From: Lichenicoccus sp964235615
GTDB lineage: Bacteria > Pseudomonadota > Alphaproteobacteria > Acetobacterales > Acetobacteraceae
NCBI GenBank assembly: GCA_964235615.1
Contig: CAXSEE010000129.1
Coordinates: forward strand, 1 to 12,640
DNA length: 12,640 bases
Reading direction: 5' to 3'
The notes under the pieces: generated by a model
What the model saw: the letters and a program-made list of their open reading frames with translations, nothing else
What the model was told of the DNA's origin: nothing
The model's database searches: none
Made by a program: the position numbers and the translations under genes
Shown here: positions 7,501 through 12,640 of the stretch, in pieces
How the letters are laid out: each line of letters opens with the position of its first letter
Position numbering within the stretch: the first letter of the stretch is position 1

Positions 7501-8349
7501 CTACCAGCTGAACGACGGCACGGTGGCGATCGGAGCGAGACCGGCGCCGGCGGCCTCGGCTTCGGCCAGCGCGCTGTCGTTGCCGATCATCTCGGCGTGG
7601 ATGCCGCCGAGCACCCAGCAGGACGCGATGTCCGCGGCCTTGGCGCCGGCGATGTCGGTTGCCAGCGAGTCGCCGACTGCCAGGATGCGCGATCGCGGCA
7701 GGTCCAGGATCGGGCAGACCTGGTCGTAGACCTCGCGGTGCGGCTTGCCGATCGAGCGCACCGCGCCACCGTACTGCTCGTAATAGCGCGACAGCAGCCC
7801 GGCGCAGATGATCCGCTTGCCGCCGCGCACGATCTCCAGGTCGGGGTTGGCGCAAAGCATCGGCAGGCCGAGGTCGGCGGACCGGCGCAGCAGCGGCAGG
7901 TAGGGTTCCGGATGACTGTCTTCATCGTCGTCGGGACCGGTGTTGAGCAGGAAATCGGCCGCCTGCGGATCGCTCACGATCTCCAGATCGAGATCCTCGA
8001 AGATGTCGCGGTCCTTCATCGGCCCAAGATGCACCACCCGCCGGCCCAATGCGGCGAACCAGGGGTCGGTGCGGGCGAGCAGCGCCGTGCGGGTGGCGTC
8101 GCCGCTGGTCAGGATACCACCGTAGGCGTCGTCCGGCAGCCCCATCGCCCGCAGGGCCGCCTGCACCGACCGGGCCCGCCGCGGCGCGTTCGACAGCAGC
8201 ACCACGCGCTTGGACGCGGCCCGCAGCCGCAGCAGGCAATCGACCGCGCCCCCATACGGAGCGATGCCGTCGTGTATGACCCCCCAGAGATCGACGATGA
8301 ACCCGTCATGGCTCTCGGCGAGCGGCGCGAACCCGGTGAGATGACGCAT
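7501..8349 (-). CDS. HAD superfamily class IIA hydrolase (TIGR01459-like)
   Basis: This is a soluble phosphatase-type protein of 282 residues, related to NagD and 4-nitrophenylphosphatase. Motif I reads DLWGVIHDG (20-28) with nucleophile D20. Motif II is LLSNAPRR (51-58), motif III is GKPH (201-204, Lys 202), and motif IV is GDSLATDI (226-233). The second Asp of the usual DxD in motif I is Trp (W22). I recall DLWGVIHDG as the normal form in this alphaproteobacterial subfamily, but catalysis by this variant is not something I can confirm. The start ATG overlaps the pyrD stop by one base (TGATG), so translation is coupled. The physiological substrate is unknown. Confidence 0.91.
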   Translation of the reverse strand: MRHLTGFAPLAESHDGFIVDLWGVIHDGIAPYGGAVDCLLRLRAASKRVVLLSNAPRRARSVQAALRAMGLPDDAYGGILTSGDATRTALLARTDPWFAALGRRVVHLGPMKDRDIFEDLDLEIVSDPQAADFLLNTGPDDDEDSHPEPYLPLLRRSADLGLPMLCANPDLEIVRGGKRIICAGLLSRYYEQYGGAVRSIGKPHREVYDQVCPILDLPRSRILAVGDSLATDIAGAKAADIASCWVLGGIHAEMIGNDSALAEAEAAGAGLAPIATVPSFSW

Positions 8350-9449
8350 CAGAGGGCGGCTCCCTTGGCATCGCTGAGACGGCGGAAGCCCTGCTCGCGC
8401 AGCAGGACAGACAGGTCGGCAAGCAGGCGAGGCACCAGGCCAGCCCCATGCATCACGAAACCGGTATAGAGCTGCACCAGATCCGCGCCAGCCTTGACCT
8501 TGTCGAGCACATGCTCGGCACGCTCGATGCCGCCGCAGCCGATCAGCGCCAGCCTCCTGCCGCTCCCCCCGGCATCGATCAGACGCGCGACCGTGGCGAG
8601 CATGGCCGTGCTGCGTGCCAGCAGCGGCCGGCCGGACAGACCGCCGCTTTCCGCCGCCGCCGCTCCCTGCAGCCCCGGCTCCTGCAAGTAGGGCGGGCGC
8701 GACAGCGTGGTGTTGGAGATGATCAGCCCGGCAGCACCTCCCGCGATCGCGGCCTCGACGATCCCGGGCAGGCTGGCCTCCGGCAGGTCCGGCGCCAGCT
8801 TGATCAGCAACGGCCTGGACACGGCACCGGCCGCGGCGCTTCCCTGGGCGATGGCCTCCAGCAGGGCGGCGATCCGGTCGGCCGCCTGCAGGTCGCGCAG
8901 ACCGGGCGTGTTCGGGGAGGACAGGTTGATCACCAGGTAATCCGCCAGCGGTGCTGCGGCACATACCAGGGCAGGATAATCGCGCAGTGGATCGGCACCC
9001 TGCTTGTTGATGCCGAGATTGACGCCGATCGGGACGCCGTCCATCCGCCGGGTCCGTGCCAAGCGGGCGAGACAGGCGTCGATGCCCTGGTTGTTGAAGC
9101 CCATCCGGTTGATCAGCGCCCCATCCTCGCTCAGGCGGAACAGGCGCGGGCGGGGGTTGCCGGGTTGCGCGAGCGGCGTCACCGTGCCGGCCTCGACGAA
9201 GCCGAAACCCAGGCGCGCGAGCGGGCGCATCACGCGGGCATCCTTGTCGAATCCGGCGGCGATCCCGATCGGGTTGCGGAAATGCAGCCCCAGCGCCTCC
9301 ACCGCCAGTGCCGGATCCGGTCTGGCGCGGGTATGGCCGCCCAGTCCGAGCATCAGCCCGCTGATGGCGACCGCATGGGCATACTCCGGATCGAGCCGGC
9401 GCAGCAGCTTCATGGTGAGGTTGGAAGAGTCCCGGAGAGTTGGCGGCAT
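8349..9449 (-). CDS. pyrD: Dihydroorotate dehydrogenase (quinone), class 2
   Basis: PyrD oxidises dihydroorotate to orotate with FMN and passes electrons to quinone at the inner membrane, in pyrimidine synthesis. The 366-residue product has the short amphipathic class 2 N-terminus with LLRRLDPEYAH (15-25), then AGFDKDA (65-71), INRMGFNNQG (113-122) and VNLGINK (143-149). Next come NLSSPNTPG (175-183, carrying the class 2 catalytic serine), LIKLAPD (215-221), SNTT (245-248), IGCGGI (303-308) and QLYTGF (326-331). ATG 9449 has AGGAG 6 bases upstream. ATG 9413 lacks a Shine-Dalgarno sequence, so the longer form is preferred. It is the first gene of the leftward pyrD-HAD-GT2 unit, with its promoter in the 99 bases shared with the divergent regulatory pair. 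Confidence 0.96.
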   Translation of the reverse strand: MPPTLRDSSNLTMKLLRRLDPEYAHAVAISGLMLGLGGHTRARPDPALAVEALGLHFRNPIGIAAGFDKDARVMRPLARLGFGFVEAGTVTPLAQPGNPRPRLFRLSEDGALINRMGFNNQGIDACLARLARTRRMDGVPIGVNLGINKQGADPLRDYPALVCAAAPLADYLVINLSSPNTPGLRDLQAADRIAALLEAIAQGSAAAGAVSRPLLIKLAPDLPEASLPGIVEAAIAGGAAGLIISNTTLSRPPYLQEPGLQGAAAAESGGLSGRPLLARSTAMLATVARLIDAGGSGRRLALIGCGGIERAEHVLDKVKAGADLVQLYTGFVMHGAGLVPRLLADLSVLLREQGFRRLSDAKGAAL

Positions 9450-9517
9450 GCCCCTCTCCTGCCGCAAGCAAGCCTCCGAGGAAAGTATCCTGCCCAATAA
9501 ATCCGGTTCCGGCTTGC

Positions 9518-9532
9518 CTTGTGAGACACAAG
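9518..9532. promoter_or_regulatory. Inverted repeat, candidate operator in the pyrD-divergent promoter region
   Basis: CTTGTG and CACAAG form a perfect 6-bp inverted repeat around AGA. It lies 69 bases upstream of the pyrD start and 17 bases before the start of the 89-residue gene. It falls between TTGCCT (9514-9519) and TAATTC (9536-9541), which are loose -35/-10 candidates for rightward transcription. A repressor site controlling one or both directions is a reasonable inference, and the HTH protein at 9823 is the obvious candidate ligand. There is no proof. Confidence 0.4.
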
Positions 9533-9548
9533 TCGTAATTCTTGGGAG

Positions 9549-9818
9549 ATGTGGGACGAGCCTTATCTTGAAAGCTGCTGCCGGTCCGCGTTGCACCGGC
9601 TGATCCTGGCCGGCGAGACCGGACGGCCGCCGGAGCCAAAAGACCTTCCCTGTCTCGAACGGCTGGACGGGATGGGACTGGCCCTGCAACGGACCGATGG
9701 GCGCTACCGGACGACCGAAGCGGGCCGATCGAGACATGAGGTCGAAATCCAGCCCCGGGAAATCCAGCCCCAGGAAATCCAGTCCCGGGAAATCCAGCCA
9801 ACAGGCCGGGTGGCATGA
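9549..9818 (+). CDS. Small winged-helix-like protein with pentapeptide-repeat tail (89 aa)
   Basis: I recognise no named family. Residues 13-60 read like a compact winged-helix DNA-binding fold: a helix around ALHRLILAG (14-22), then CLERLDGMGLALQRTDGRYR (35-54), then TTEAGRSRH (55-63). The pattern of hydrophobic helix, MGL turn, GRY wing strand and T.AG..RH end is common in small MarR- or ArsR-like modules. The tail (66-85) is four pentapeptides of the EIQPR type, encoded by a 15-bp tandem repeat. ATG 9549 directly follows GGGAG, which is unusually close, and there is no other in-frame start after the stop at 9522. It is 4 bases upstream of the S24-like repressor gene, so the two are probably one transcript, divergent from pyrD. 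Confidence 0.6.
   Translation: MWDEPYLESCCRSALHRLILAGETGRPPEPKDLPCLERLDGMGLALQRTDGRYRTTEAGRSRHEVEIQPREIQPQEIQSREIQPTGRVA
9744..9803 (+). repeat. Four copies of a 15-bp tandem repeat
   Basis: The consensus unit is GAAATCCAGCCCCGG, at 9744-9758, 9759-9773, 9774-9788 and 9789-9803. The first three differ by single bases and the last diverges in its final four. Being a multiple of three, it inserts in-frame EIQPR-type pentapeptides at the end of the 89-residue protein. A change in copy number would therefore alter only tail length. Confidence 0.9.
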
Positions 9819-9825
9819 CGTCATG
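9814..9825. promoter_or_regulatory. 12-bp palindrome across the start codon of the S24-like regulator
   Basis: CATGACGTCATG is a perfect palindrome. It covers the stop of the 89-residue gene (TGA 9816-9818) and the ATG of the regulator (9823-9825). It could be an autoregulatory operator or an RNA hairpin affecting initiation. It may also be chance, as stop and start codons supply much of the symmetry. Confidence 0.3.
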
Positions 9826-10467
9826 AAGCACGAGGACGTATGGCGGGCGCTCGACACGCTGGCCGCCGAGAAAGGTCTCTCTCCATCCGGGCTGGCACGG
9901 GCCGCGGGACTGGATCCGACCGCCTTCAACCGCTCCAAACGGGCGACGCGGCATGGCCGGTTGCGCTGGCCGAGCACCGAGAGCCTGAGCCGCGTGCTGG
10001 CCGCGACCGGCGCCAGCCTCGAGAACTTCACGGCACTGGTCGGCGGTGCGCGAGCCCTTGCCAGCCTGCGCCCCGGCGGCCGTGGCGTGGAGAAATCCGG
10101 CGGTACCGCCCGCCGGCTGCCACAGGTCGCTTTCTCCGCCTTGCAGCAGGGGGAGGATGCTGCGGAGAGCGGCGAGGAAACCGCCATGCCGATGCAGGCG
10201 GACCTGGGCAGCTACGCGATCCGTCTGGATACCGCGGCATTCGAGCCTGTCCTGCGGGAAGGCGGCCTGCTGATCGCATCCCCGGACGCGCCGGTACGGA
10301 TCGGGGACAGGGTGGTGCTGCGCCACCTCAATACGCTGCTCGCGGGGATCGTCGGCCGCGCGCGAACGGACCGGATCGAGATCGAGGGTTTCGGCCATAC
10401 CGGCTTCGTCGCCCTGCACGCGGACACCATAAACTGGATGCACCGGATCGGCTGGGCCAGTCTGTGA
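9823..10467 (+). CDS. HTH regulator with degenerate LexA/S24-like domain
   Basis: This is a cytoplasmic transcriptional regulator of 214 residues. Residues 4-72 are an HTH domain of the phage-repressor kind (VWRALDTLAAEKGLS, then GLARAAGLDPTAFNRSKR, WPSTESLSRVLAATG). Residues about 125-214 align with the S24/LexA C-terminal domain (YAIRL, EPVLREGGLLI, PVRIGDRVVLR, a terminal IGWAS). In family members I recall, GDSMEP holds the catalytic Ser and a MAKELKR-like strand holds the Lys. Here these read TAAFEP (Ala139) and LAGIVGR (Gly175). The usual Ala-Gly cleavage site near residue 105 is also not evident (FSALQQG). It is therefore probably a non-cleaving repressor. I start at ATG 9823; there is no strong Shine-Dalgarno sequence, and coupling to the gene 4 bases upstream is likely. 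The frame opens at 9697 but would then contain the tandem repeat. Confidence 0.85.
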   Translation: MKHEDVWRALDTLAAEKGLSPSGLARAAGLDPTAFNRSKRATRHGRLRWPSTESLSRVLAATGASLENFTALVGGARALASLRPGGRGVEKSGGTARRLPQVAFSALQQGEDAAESGEETAMPMQADLGSYAIRLDTAAFEPVLREGGLLIASPDAPVRIGDRVVLRHLNTLLAGIVGRARTDRIEIEGFGHTGFVALHADTINWMHRIGWASL

Positions 10468-10473
10468 CGACCA

Positions 10474-10490
10474 GCCTCCGGTGCGGAGGC
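10474..10490. terminator. Hairpin between convergent regulator and Uma2 pseudogene
   Basis: GCCTCCG (10474-10480) and CGGAGGC (10484-10490) form a perfect 7-bp stem with a 3-base loop, 6 bases after the regulator stop. Flanking CCA and TGG could extend it with one bulged base. There is no T-run. Its place between convergent genes suits a two-way terminator. Confidence 0.45.
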
Positions 10491-10518
10491 ATGGGCCGAT
10501 CTGCCGGATGCAGCCGCT

Positions 10519-10970
10519 TTATCGGTCAGCGAGCGGCGCCCGGAACCAGCCGCTTTCGAGAACCAGCTCTCCCTGCACGGCCGAGATGGTGGTGTAGGCC
10601 CACACGCCGGTCCAGGTCTTGGCCTGGTTGCTGGGTGACAGGATCTCGATCAGCAGCACCGGCTCCTTGAGTGTGCTCTCTCCTCGACCTCGTATGGGGA
10701 GCAGGTGATCCCGAGATCCGGGATGCGGACGTTCACGTCGGCTTTCGCAATCGGGATCACGGCCAGTGTCACCACGACACTGCATGGCAAGCCGACTTCC
10801 AGCAGCTGGCTGGCAAGAAGCCGGCCCAGCTCCACCTGTGTTGCGCCGTGGCTACGGTTTGCAGGCGCCATGGCACACGGCTTGCCATCCACCAGCTGCC
10901 ACAACCGGTCATCGGCAGGGCTCCAGGCCAGGACGTCGGTGATGGACATGATCTCGACCGGCTTGCTCAT
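10519..10970 (-). pseudogene. Uma2 family (DUF820) endonuclease, frameshifted and internally shortened
   Basis: The N-terminal part, from ATG 10970 (GAGG 6 bases upstream), gives a Uma2-type start: MSITDVLAW, DDRLWQLVDGKPCAMAP, then HGATQVELGRLLASQL and IPDLGITCSP. The frame then closes at 10650. The next conserved part (EPVLLIEILSPSNQAKTW, VWAYTTISAVQ) is in another minus-strand frame that ends at 10519. The shift lies near 10676-10685, in a CTCTCTCCTC run open to slippage. The product also seems to jump from LVLES straight to GWFRAPL, which looks like the family's extreme C-terminus, so about 40-60 residues are missing between. Intact relatives are about 180-200 residues with PD-(D/E)XK nuclease-like folds of unknown role. 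It lies 23 bases after the MFS gene on the same strand. Confidence 0.8.
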
Positions 10971-10993
10971 GGTTTTCCTCCACCGAGTTCACG

Positions 10994-12217
10994 CTATGCC
11001 AGGCGGTCATGCCCCATGCGCACGTCCCGTGCCTCGCGGCCGACCGCGACCAGCAGCGTGATCACCAGTGCCGCGACGCCGACCACCAGCGCCATGGCCC
11101 AGTTGATGCCGCCGAGCTCCCCCGCCAGCCAGACCTGGAGGTTGGCGTTGCCCGCTGCGAGCAGGTTGCCGAGCTGGTAGACCGCGCCCGGGAAGGTGGC
11201 GCGGATGGATGGCGGCGAGATCTCGTTCAGGTAGGCCGGCACCACACCCCAGGCGCCCTGGACGCAGACCTGGATCAGGAAGCCGCCCAGCGCCAGCCAG
11301 CCCATCCCGTGCGAGAACACCCAGAGCGGGATCGCCGGCAGCGCCAGCATGGCGAAGATCCCGATCGCCCAGCGCCGCCCGATCCGCTGCGACAGCAATC
11401 CCGCCACCAGGCCGCCGACGATGGCGCCCAGGTTGAAGATGATCATGATCAGCGTGACGCTGCCATGCGGCAGATGCTGCTGCCGGGTCAGGAACTGGCT
11501 CGGATACAGGTCCTGCGAGCCATGCGAGAGGAAGTTGAACCCCATCATCAGGCAGGCGGCGAAGATCGTCAGCCCGAGGTTGCGCTGCAGCACGGAGAAG
11601 ATCGACTGCTGCTTCTGGCCGGGCGCGCGGGCCACCCAGTCCGGGCTCTCCGGCACGGCGCGGCGGATGTACAGCACCAGCAGGGCTGGAACCGCGCCGG
11701 CGATGAACATGCCGCGCCAGCCGATCACCGGCTCGGCGATGAACAGCAGGGAGGCCAGCAGAAAGCCGGTCGGATAGCCGGTCTGCAGCAGTCCCGACAC
11801 GAAACCGCGCCAGCGCTGCGGGATGCTCTCCATCACCAGCGAGGCGCCGACGCCCCACTCCCCGCCCATGGCGATGCCATACAGGCCGCGCAGGATCAGG
11901 AACACGGTGAAGCTCGGCGCGAAGCCCGACAGCAGCTCGAGCACGGCGTAGCAGAACACGTTGACCATCATCGTCGGGCGCCGTCCGAAACGATCGGCGA
12001 TGCGGCCGAACAGGATGGCGCCGATGAAGCGGCAGGCCAGGGTCAGGGTGATCGCGAAGGCGCCGGAGCTGATCGGCACGTTGAAGCTGCGCGCCACCTG
12101 GTTCAGCACGAACACCATGATGAAGAAGTCGAACGCGTCCAGCATCCAGCCCAGGTAGCAGGCGGCGATCACGTGCCTCGCGATCTGCTCGCGGGTTCGT
12201 GGCGATGATGTCGTCAT
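10994..12217 (-). CDS. MFS transporter, sialate/lactate:H+ symporter (SHS)-like
   Basis: This is a 12-helix inner-membrane carrier of 407 residues. The first helix has LGWMLDAFDFFIM (22-34), and loop 2-3 has motif A GRIADRFGRRP (71-81). GGEWGVGASLVMESIPQRWRG follows in helices 4-5. This set is typical of the SHS family (TC 2.A.1.12: NanT, Jen1) and related carboxylate carriers. A monocarboxylate such as lactate or pyruvate is a plausible substrate, but it cannot be fixed from sequence. ATG 12217 has AAGGA about 9 bases upstream; a GTG at 12247 in the same frame lacks support. The gene is divergent from mop, and the broken Uma2 gene follows it. Confidence 0.9.
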   Translation of the reverse strand: MTTSSPRTREQIARHVIAACYLGWMLDAFDFFIMVFVLNQVARSFNVPISSGAFAITLTLACRFIGAILFGRIADRFGRRPTMMVNVFCYAVLELLSGFAPSFTVFLILRGLYGIAMGGEWGVGASLVMESIPQRWRGFVSGLLQTGYPTGFLLASLLFIAEPVIGWRGMFIAGAVPALLVLYIRRAVPESPDWVARAPGQKQQSIFSVLQRNLGLTIFAACLMMGFNFLSHGSQDLYPSQFLTRQQHLPHGSVTLIMIIFNLGAIVGGLVAGLLSQRIGRRWAIGIFAMLALPAIPLWVFSHGMGWLALGGFLIQVCVQGAWGVVPAYLNEISPPSIRATFPGAVYQLGNLLAAGNANLQVWLAGELGGINWAMALVVGVAALVITLLVAVGREARDVRMGHDRLA

Positions 12218-12228
12218 GAAGCAGCATC

Positions 12229-12262
12229 CTTCGCTGGCGGCGCCCACTTCGCTGGCGGCGCC
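12229..12262. repeat. 16-bp direct repeat in the MFS/mop divergent region
   Basis: CTTCGCTGGCGGCGCC occurs at 12229-12244 and again at 12247-12262, a perfect copy with an 18-bp period. It lies just upstream of the MFS start, next to its Shine-Dalgarno sequence, in the 135-base divergent region that must hold both promoters. A recent small duplication is the simplest reading; a tandem binding site is possible. Confidence 0.85.
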
Positions 12263-12352
12263 GGGCCAGCTACATTAGGCAGTCACGACGTTTGGGCAAT
12301 CCGGCCCGGTCGCCCGAAGCCGCCCAAAGTCGCCAAGAGAAAGGTCGTCGTC

Positions 12353-12559
12353 ATGCGTATCAGCGCCCGCAACGTGCTCAAGGGAACCATTGTCGCCGTC
12401 GAGAAGGGTGCGACCACCGCGCATGTGCGCCTGGACGTCAACGGGGCGATCGTCACCGCCTCGATCACCAACGAGGCCGTCGAGGCGCTCGGCCTCGTCG
12501 TCGGCCAGGAAGCCAGTGCCGTCATCAAGGCGTCCGACGTGATGATCGGGGTGGACTGA
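12353..12559 (+). CDS. mop: Mop-type molybdopterin/molybdate-binding protein (molbindin)
   Basis: This is a 68-residue protein consisting of a single Mop (TOBE-like) domain. It begins MRISARNVLKGTIVAVEKGA (1-20), followed by AHVRLDVNG (23-31), VTASITNEAVEALGLVVG (34-51) and AVIKASDVMIG (56-66), which covers the whole domain with nothing extra. Molbindins assemble into hexamers that bind molybdate or tungstate in the cytoplasm and buffer the metal for cofactor synthesis. ATG 12353 has AAAGG about 9 bases upstream. A further gene encoding an exported protein starts 4 bases after its stop, which would fit a molybdate transport operon. No clear ModE-type site was recognised upstream. Confidence 0.94.
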   Translation: MRISARNVLKGTIVAVEKGATTAHVRLDVNGAIVTASITNEAVEALGLVVGQEASAVIKASDVMIGVD

Positions 12560-12604
12560 GCGGATGCGGATCTTGAAGTGGACTGAGCGGATGCGGATCT
12601 CGAA
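12551..12604 (+). repeat. 27-bp tandem duplication over the mop stop and the next start codon
   Basis: Bases 12551-12577 and 12578-12604 are two copies of a 27-bp unit differing at one base (T at 12574, C at 12601). The first 23 bases are identical. The unit contains the end of mop including its stop, and an ATG. Since 27 is a multiple of three, it adds nine codons between two in-frame ATGs (12564 and 12591) of the following gene. Confidence 0.92.
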
Positions 12605-12640
12605 TCACGCGCGATGCGCCGCCGTCCTGCTGCTGGCCCT
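12564..12640 (+). CDS. Start of an exported protein, perhaps ModA-like (3'-truncated by window edge)
   Basis: An open frame runs from ATG 12564, or the duplicated ATG 12591, to the window end. From 12591 it reads MRISNHARCAAVLLLAL: a basic N-region followed by a hydrophobic core, as in a Sec signal peptide. From 12564 there are nine further residues (MRILKWTER). ATG 12564 is 4 bases after the mop stop. Next to a molbindin gene, the periplasmic molybdate-binding protein ModA is a natural guess, but no diagnostic residue is in the window. Confidence 0.55.
   Translation, partial: MRILKWTERMRISNHARCAAVLLLA

Noticed and set aside
6731..7729. A 332-codon plus-strand open frame opposite the glycosyltransferase and HAD genes
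   Set aside because: The composition is that of an antisense shadow, and the minus-strand GT2 and HAD motifs are unmistakable.
9744..9803. Tandem units considered as a CRISPR array
   Set aside because: The 15-bp units are contiguous with no spacers, there is no leader, and no cas genes are present.
9450..10187. N-terminal extension of PyrD by about 246 residues, including GLDFP-type repeats
   Set aside because: The class 2 PyrD N-terminus is complete from ATG 9449, which has a strong ribosome binding site. The extension is antisense to the regulator cassette.
7501..10443. A 980-codon minus-strand open frame that could look like one giant fusion protein
   Set aside because: Only its last 282 residues are the HAD hydrolase. 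The rest runs out of frame through pyrD, the divergent promoter and the regulator gene. Absence of stops is a by-product of high GC.
11009..12208. A 399-codon plus-strand open frame opposite the MFS gene
   Set aside because: Its translation is His/Gln/Arg-rich low complexity, as expected antisense to a GC-rich membrane protein. The minus strand has clear MFS motifs.

Overview
The window (12.6 kb, high GC apart from one segment) looks like chromosome from an alphaproteobacterium, most likely Acetobacteraceae or a close Rhodospirillales relative. This rests on the GC-rich codon use, the pyrD-HAD(IIA)-glycosyltransferase arrangement, the type of Uma2 protein and the form of the S24-like regulator. 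It is a judgement from memory of these families, not a database result. No rRNA, tRNA, CRISPR array, integrase or intact insertion sequence was seen.

Layout, left to right. (1) 2-2104 (+): the 3' nine-tenths of clpA, the unfoldase of the ClpAP protease, followed by a hairpin. (2) About 2150-3840: a lower-GC segment carrying one minus-strand YnfM-type MFS exporter and little else, probably acquired separately. (3) 3842-5796 (-): a compact three-gene run read leftward, made of a small unknown protein, a YdfG-like short-chain dehydrogenase and a PPK2-type polyphosphate kinase. (4) 5960-6541 (+): a YqgE/AlgH-family protein, divergent from group 3. (5) 6548-9449 (-): a tightly packed unit of pyrD (quinone-linked dihydroorotate dehydrogenase), a HAD class IIA hydrolase and a GT2 glycosyltransferase with two C-terminal membrane segments. 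(6) 9549-10467 (+): divergent from pyrD, a two-gene regulatory cassette consisting of an 89-residue winged-helix-like protein with a pentapeptide-repeat tail and an HTH/S24-like repressor. The repressor lacks the serine-lysine dyad. Palindromes lie in the shared promoter region and across the repressor start codon. (7) 10519-12217 (-): an SHS-type MFS carrier followed by a broken Uma2 endonuclease gene. (8) 12353 to the end (+): a single-domain molybdate-binding Mop protein and the start of an exported protein, perhaps a molybdate ABC binding protein.

Most of the window is ordinary housekeeping and transport. The parts that best repay a second look are the pyrD-divergent regulatory cassette with its catalytically dead S24-like domain and 15-bp repeat array, and the 27-bp tandem duplication that gives the gene after mop two in-frame start codons. 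The decayed Uma2 gene and the low-GC MFS segment are further signs of local genome change.
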